The position numbers and the translations under genes were made by a program. From Cycas panzhihuaensis (taxonomy: Eukaryota; Cycadophyta), in NCBI GenBank assembly GCA_023213395.1, contig CM041465.1, positions 41,609,741 through 41,673,740 of the forward strand: a stretch of DNA of 64,000 nucleotides. Direction: 5' to 3'. Positions 60,395 to 64,000 of this stretch are shown in pieces. The notes beneath the pieces are model-generated. The model saw only the letters and a program-made list of their open reading frames with translations. It had not been told where the DNA came from and did not search any database. The stretch's first letter is position 1, and each line of letters begins with the position of its first letter.

Positions 60395-60695
60395 TTGAAG
60401 TGATTCTAATTTTCAAAGATGAGGCTCTGAGTCTACTTTCCAATATAAAAACTGGCACCCAATTTGGATGTTGTATGAGGAAGTTATTGCTATTTTAGTG
60501 AACAATAGTTATTTTTAGTAAGAATTCTAGAAAAATATAATTTCCTAACTTTGTGGGGCTGCCAAAATCTTTCCAGAATTTATTTGGACCTGATTCCACT
60601 TCCTGAAGATGAATCCTTGAGTCTAGTTTGTAGCACAAAAACCAACACTCCATTTCAACATCATGGGAGAAAGTTATTGTTAATTTAGTGAAGAC
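60395..60695 (+). repeat. Imperfect duplication of about 110 bp
   Basis: The block at about 60395-60505 (CTGAGTCTACTTTCCAATATAA..., GAGGAAGTTATTGCTATTTTAGTGAA) recurs at about 60583-60695 with many substitutions (TTGAGTCTAGTTTGTAGCAC..., GAGAAAGTTATTGTTAATTTAGTGAA). The copies lie about 190 bp apart. Confidence 0.6.
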
Positions 60696-61040
60696 TACTT
60701 TCTTTTGTATTAACAAAAAAAAAAAAGTGAAGAAAATTTCTTCCTTCTTTTCATAAGGCTTAAAATCCCATTGTAAAAGTGAGAAAAAAAACACCTGGAT
60801 CAGAGAAATATCTAGAATCCTCACTCACTTATTAGAATTATATTTCAACACTCTAAAATCACTCAAAGTAAGCACTCTAAAGACACTTCAAGCAAGCACT
60901 CCAAAAGTACTATAAGCAAGCATTCTATTTTCAGTTAAATGTACATTTGATGTAATTCGATAATCTTTTCACTCTTCCTAAAAGGAACACATCATGTATG
61001 CTATTTTCCACCATCTTATACCTATTCATACACTCTCTAA

Positions 61041-61105
61041 GGTTGTGATACCTTAGTTGGTAGAATATTGTGCCATAAAAGAGGTGTGGGTTTCAAGTCA
61101 GAACT
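61041..61105 (+). other. Possible tRNA-derived SINE head
   Basis: TACCTTAGTTGGTAGA resembles a polymerase III A box and GGTTTCAAGTC, about 30 bp further on, resembles a B box, with spacing as in tRNA-derived SINEs. The tRNA arms do not pair well, so it is not a functional tRNA. I could not define its 3' end or a target duplication. Confidence 0.35.
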
Positions 61106-61880
61106 GGACTAAACCGAAATATTAGTGAGGTTTGGTTAGCCATACCATCGTGCCTCAATTATGGATCATCATGATAACCACCTAGGAAAACTAAAACTTC
61201 AATACAAGATTAAAATATACCCAATCCAATATTTATCATAGCCATGGGTATGCACATACCACTCTTTAGAGGAGGTATATAGCTACTCATTGGTGAACTA
61301 GGTGAGGATTGGGAGTACCTGAGCTCCGTTGTGACTTGGATTTCATCACCAAGCACAATTGTGGGTATCACAAGTGAAGGCCAACTTAATTCTACTAGAA
61401 GCCTAGGCATCCCTTTAACAACCTCAACTATATGGTGGATATAAGTTAGAGGTTATTAGGTTGATTATGCATCCTATATTTGAGTTTCAAGTTGTGTAAA
61501 CCCAATGATGTCAGCTTCTACATTGCCCTACAATCTTGTATATTGATCACTTACTTATTTATAAAAAGTGATCCATAGTGTAATCACAATCATAGTTCTT
61601 CTTATATTCTTATTGCATCAGGTTAATATTTTTCACAAGTATTAGTGGCCAATTTTTATCATAGTGCTTCCCATATTCCTGCTATGTCAAGTTAATATTT
61701 GTCACAAGTGTTTATGATTTTTCTCTAAGTTGCTCCCTTCATCTTTGAGCAACCATTCTCACTTCTTCTTCCTTCTTCTACACTGCTTCATTACATTTCC
61801 CATTTGTAAATAGTGATTGGTCATTTATTGCCATCACTTTTTTAGTCCTATATTCATTTCTTCCCTTCTAAAAAGACACC
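61106..61880. other. Upstream of Cop6, nothing certain
   Basis: No LTR end or primer binding site could be recognised before the Cop6 gag. Two similar pieces near 61590-61640 and 61650-61705 (TTCTTATATTC...GGTTAATATTTTTCACAAG, TTCCCATATTC...AGTTAATATTTGTCACAAG) form a short direct repeat with a 65-bp period. Confidence 0.4.
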
Positions 61881-64000
61881 ATGTCTTTACAGTTCAAGCA
61901 AAATGTGAATTGCATTCTAAAAAGGAAAGAAAATTAGGATATGTGGTTCACTAGTGTCAAAAAAGCTGTAAAGTATGAAGGTCTATGGAGAGATCACTTG
62001 CAACCTACACCATCTGTTGTAGCTACATCTACTTCTAGAGGAGGTGCTTCAACTGCTGCTACTGAAGCTATAGCTAAACGCCAATGGGAACTTAATGATG
62101 ATAAAATTTGTGCAGGGATACTACTTATCACTAATTATTCCCTGCATAATCTCATTGATAAAGTTGGACATGATACATCATGGAAAGATCTTGAAGTTCT
62201 TAAGAAGAACTTTCACACTAAATTAGACTTAGAATTTGTTCACTTAGTGTTGAAGATGAACTAATTGAAAATGTATAAAGGACACGTAAGTGAGACAATC
62301 AATCTCCTTCATCCAATCAAGCAAGCCATTGATAAAGATTTTAAAACTTAATGCATTACATAGGCTTTCTTGATTTAGTCATGTCTCCATATCCCAAATT
62401 ATAAAAATCTATTGGGAATTCTTCAATCTAGTGGCACTTTGAAGACCCTAAACTTTGAGAATCTTACTGATAAATTCATTGAATTTGATAAGACCTTTGA
62501 TACCAACTTTGCCACTATATCAAATCTAGATGATGATGCTTTTGAAGTGGAAGAAGATCTTTGTTATACCAAAAATCAAGGTCAATACTCTCATAGAGGT
62601 GGTAATTCTCGTGGAAGAGGAAGAGGTAGATAACAAGGACAATGTCGTCTTAGTCAACAGGCTTCTCAACTGCAATAAAAACAGTCTCAAGGCCAAGGCC
62701 AAAATAATCAACCTGGACCTAGATCTAGTAATCAAAGACAATCCAACCAGCCTAATACTTGGACTGGAAATCAAATAATTGTGTGCCAAAGGTGTAATAG
62801 AAAAGGACATTATGCCAAAAATTACAAAACTGCCACTAACAAACTAACAAGTTATCAATAGTGCCATGGTATACATAATGTTGATAATGCTTCTTTTGAA
62901 GATGCTTTTGGTGGAACACAATTTACTCATGCATACCTTCAAAGAATTGAGACCACTTTATTAAATATTGTTGATAGATCCACTAAGTATATTAAGGCTC
63001 ATTGTGGTTATGCTTATTCACTTTTGCCTTCACTACTTACACTTGCAAATAGTTCCACCTCAAATACTTCATCGTGGATTATGGATACTGGAGCAACACA
63101 ACACATGACTTGTCATCACTAGTTCTTTCAAGAGTTTGACTCTAAAGTTTATGGTGTTATACACATGGCTGACAAATCATCTCAGCTAGTCGAAGGACTT
63201 GGAACTATTTGCCTGAAACTCCCAGGCCTTCCAGATTTTACACTTGTTGATATTTTACATATTCCTACTCTGAAGTAGAATCTTCTCTCCCTATCCACCC
63301 TTGTCTCTCGTGGATTTGATTTGAGTGTAATTGTAAATAATCAAACTCTTTGTGTCATTTAGCCTCCTTTAAATTCTATGGTTATGACTAAAATTCTTGA
63401 TGGCAAACTTTTTCTCCTAACTAGCTCACCATCTTTTGAAGCTAACTATGTTGATGATGACTCTGTATTTACCACAACCCTGACTCCTTAAAAGTTATCC
63501 CAAGTGGCCCTATGGCATGCTCATATGGGCCATATCAAAATTAATCATTTAAGAGAACTACAAGCCACTCTTCCTAGTTTGCCTAGGCTCTCCTTTAAGC
63601 CCTTTAAATGCAAAGAATATATTATTACCAAATCTCAAAGATAACCCTTTCTTTATAGTCAGTAGAAATCTAGCCAACCTTTGAAGCTTGTACACTCAAA
63701 TATATGTGGTCCTATGCCCATCCCTTCTCTCAAATAGAAGTGGTACTATATTACTTTCATTGATGATTTTACCAAGAAAGTATGGGCTGCTTTTCTTGCA
63801 AAGAAAGATGAAGTTTTTTCTATGTTTCAAGCTTTCAAGGCCCACATGCAAAATGAATCTGGATTCAAGATCAAAATAGTCAGGACTAATAATAGTGGTG
63901 AGTACACATCCAATGAGTTTGAATCGTACCTATGTCAACATGGAATCAAACATCAGACCACTATTGTAGGTACACCCCAGTAAAATAGAGTTGTCGAGTG
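61881..64000 (+). pseudogene. Cop6: copia gag, protease and integrase, cut by window end
   Basis: The ATG at 61881 starts a gag with UBN2-like features (61941-62264) interrupted by stops, for example after the first 18 codons. An Arg/Gly-rich stretch (GGNSRGRGRGR near 62600-62630) precedes the knuckle C-Q-R-C-N-R-K-G-H-Y-A-K-N-Y near 62785-62825, with the last Cys lost to Tyr. The protease keeps WIMDTGATQHMTC near 63075-63115. The pre-integrase region near 63510-63560 has LWHAHMGHI. The integrase core near 63680-63960 has LVHSNICGP, F-I-D-D-F-T-K-K and TPQ-stop-NRVVE, and runs out of the window. The repeat family differs from Cop1-Cop5 in gag. Confidence 0.88.

Noticed and set aside
61041-61105. 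A functional tRNA gene
   Set aside because: A- and B-box-like motifs are present, but the T arm and other stems do not pair.

Overview
This window is a stretch of plant nuclear heterochromatin made almost wholly of transposable elements. I found no host protein-coding gene, rRNA, intact tRNA or CRISPR array. The organism is a plant, most likely a seed plant with a large repeat-rich genome. Supporting signs are Ty1/copia and Ty3/gypsy LTR retrotransposons primed by initiator-tRNA-Met-type binding sites (TGGTATCAGAGC and decayed forms), a plant L1-type LINE whose ORF2 ends in an RNase H domain, and very AT-rich sequence with stops at former Gln and Trp codons, as expected from decay of methylated cytosines. 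I cannot name the species.

Layout (element names are mine). 1-1282: AT-rich, nothing recognised. 1283-8041: Cop1, a full-length but old copia element on the + strand, with 286-bp LTRs about 75% identical by eye. 8410-9925: a minus-strand copia gag-protease remnant. 12786-13600: a minus-strand copia 3' end (RNase H plus LTR). 13600-25445: Cop3, a plus-strand copia lacking its 5' end. It is split by two insertions: Cop2 (14197-19355, minus strand, complete, TSD AAAAT) in gag, and a 2520-bp CpG-rich solo LTR (20703-23222, TSD CCTAT) in the integrase region.

25446-48706 is a second nest. An LTR element with no recognisable coding capacity (LarA, minus strand) contains a 1.5-kb non-autonomous LTR element (LarB, 26705-28202, TSD TAAGA) and a Ty3/gypsy element (Gyp1, 29323-47427, minus strand). 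Gyp1 in turn carries Cop4 (33711-38798, TSD CATCC) inside its protease-RT region and Cop5 (41194-47361, TSD ATTAC) inside its 5' LTR. Cop3 > LarA > Gyp1 > Cop4/Cop5 would be four levels of nesting, though the first step (LarA into the Cop3 3' LTR) lacks a clear target-site duplication.

48950-49965 is a minus-strand gypsy gag remnant and 50169-52143 holds decayed LTR-element leader-like sequence and degenerate short repeats. 52162-58504 is a nearly full-length LINE on the minus strand with an 18-bp TSD, two ORFs and a short A-rich tail. 58523-61880 has no gene but an imperfect ~110-bp duplication and a possible tRNA-derived SINE head. 61881-64000 is the start of another plus-strand copia element (Cop6), cut by the window end.

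All coding regions carry stops or frameshifts, so none is expected to be autonomous. I did not find a convincing new biological system. The most rewarding points are the nested order, the CpG-rich solo LTR, the 21-bp tandem repeats in the U3 of Gyp1, the non-coding LTR elements, the G-rich LTR segments of Cop4, the TATA-proximal hairpin shared by two copia LTRs, and an unexplained GC-richer block where Cop2 should carry gag.
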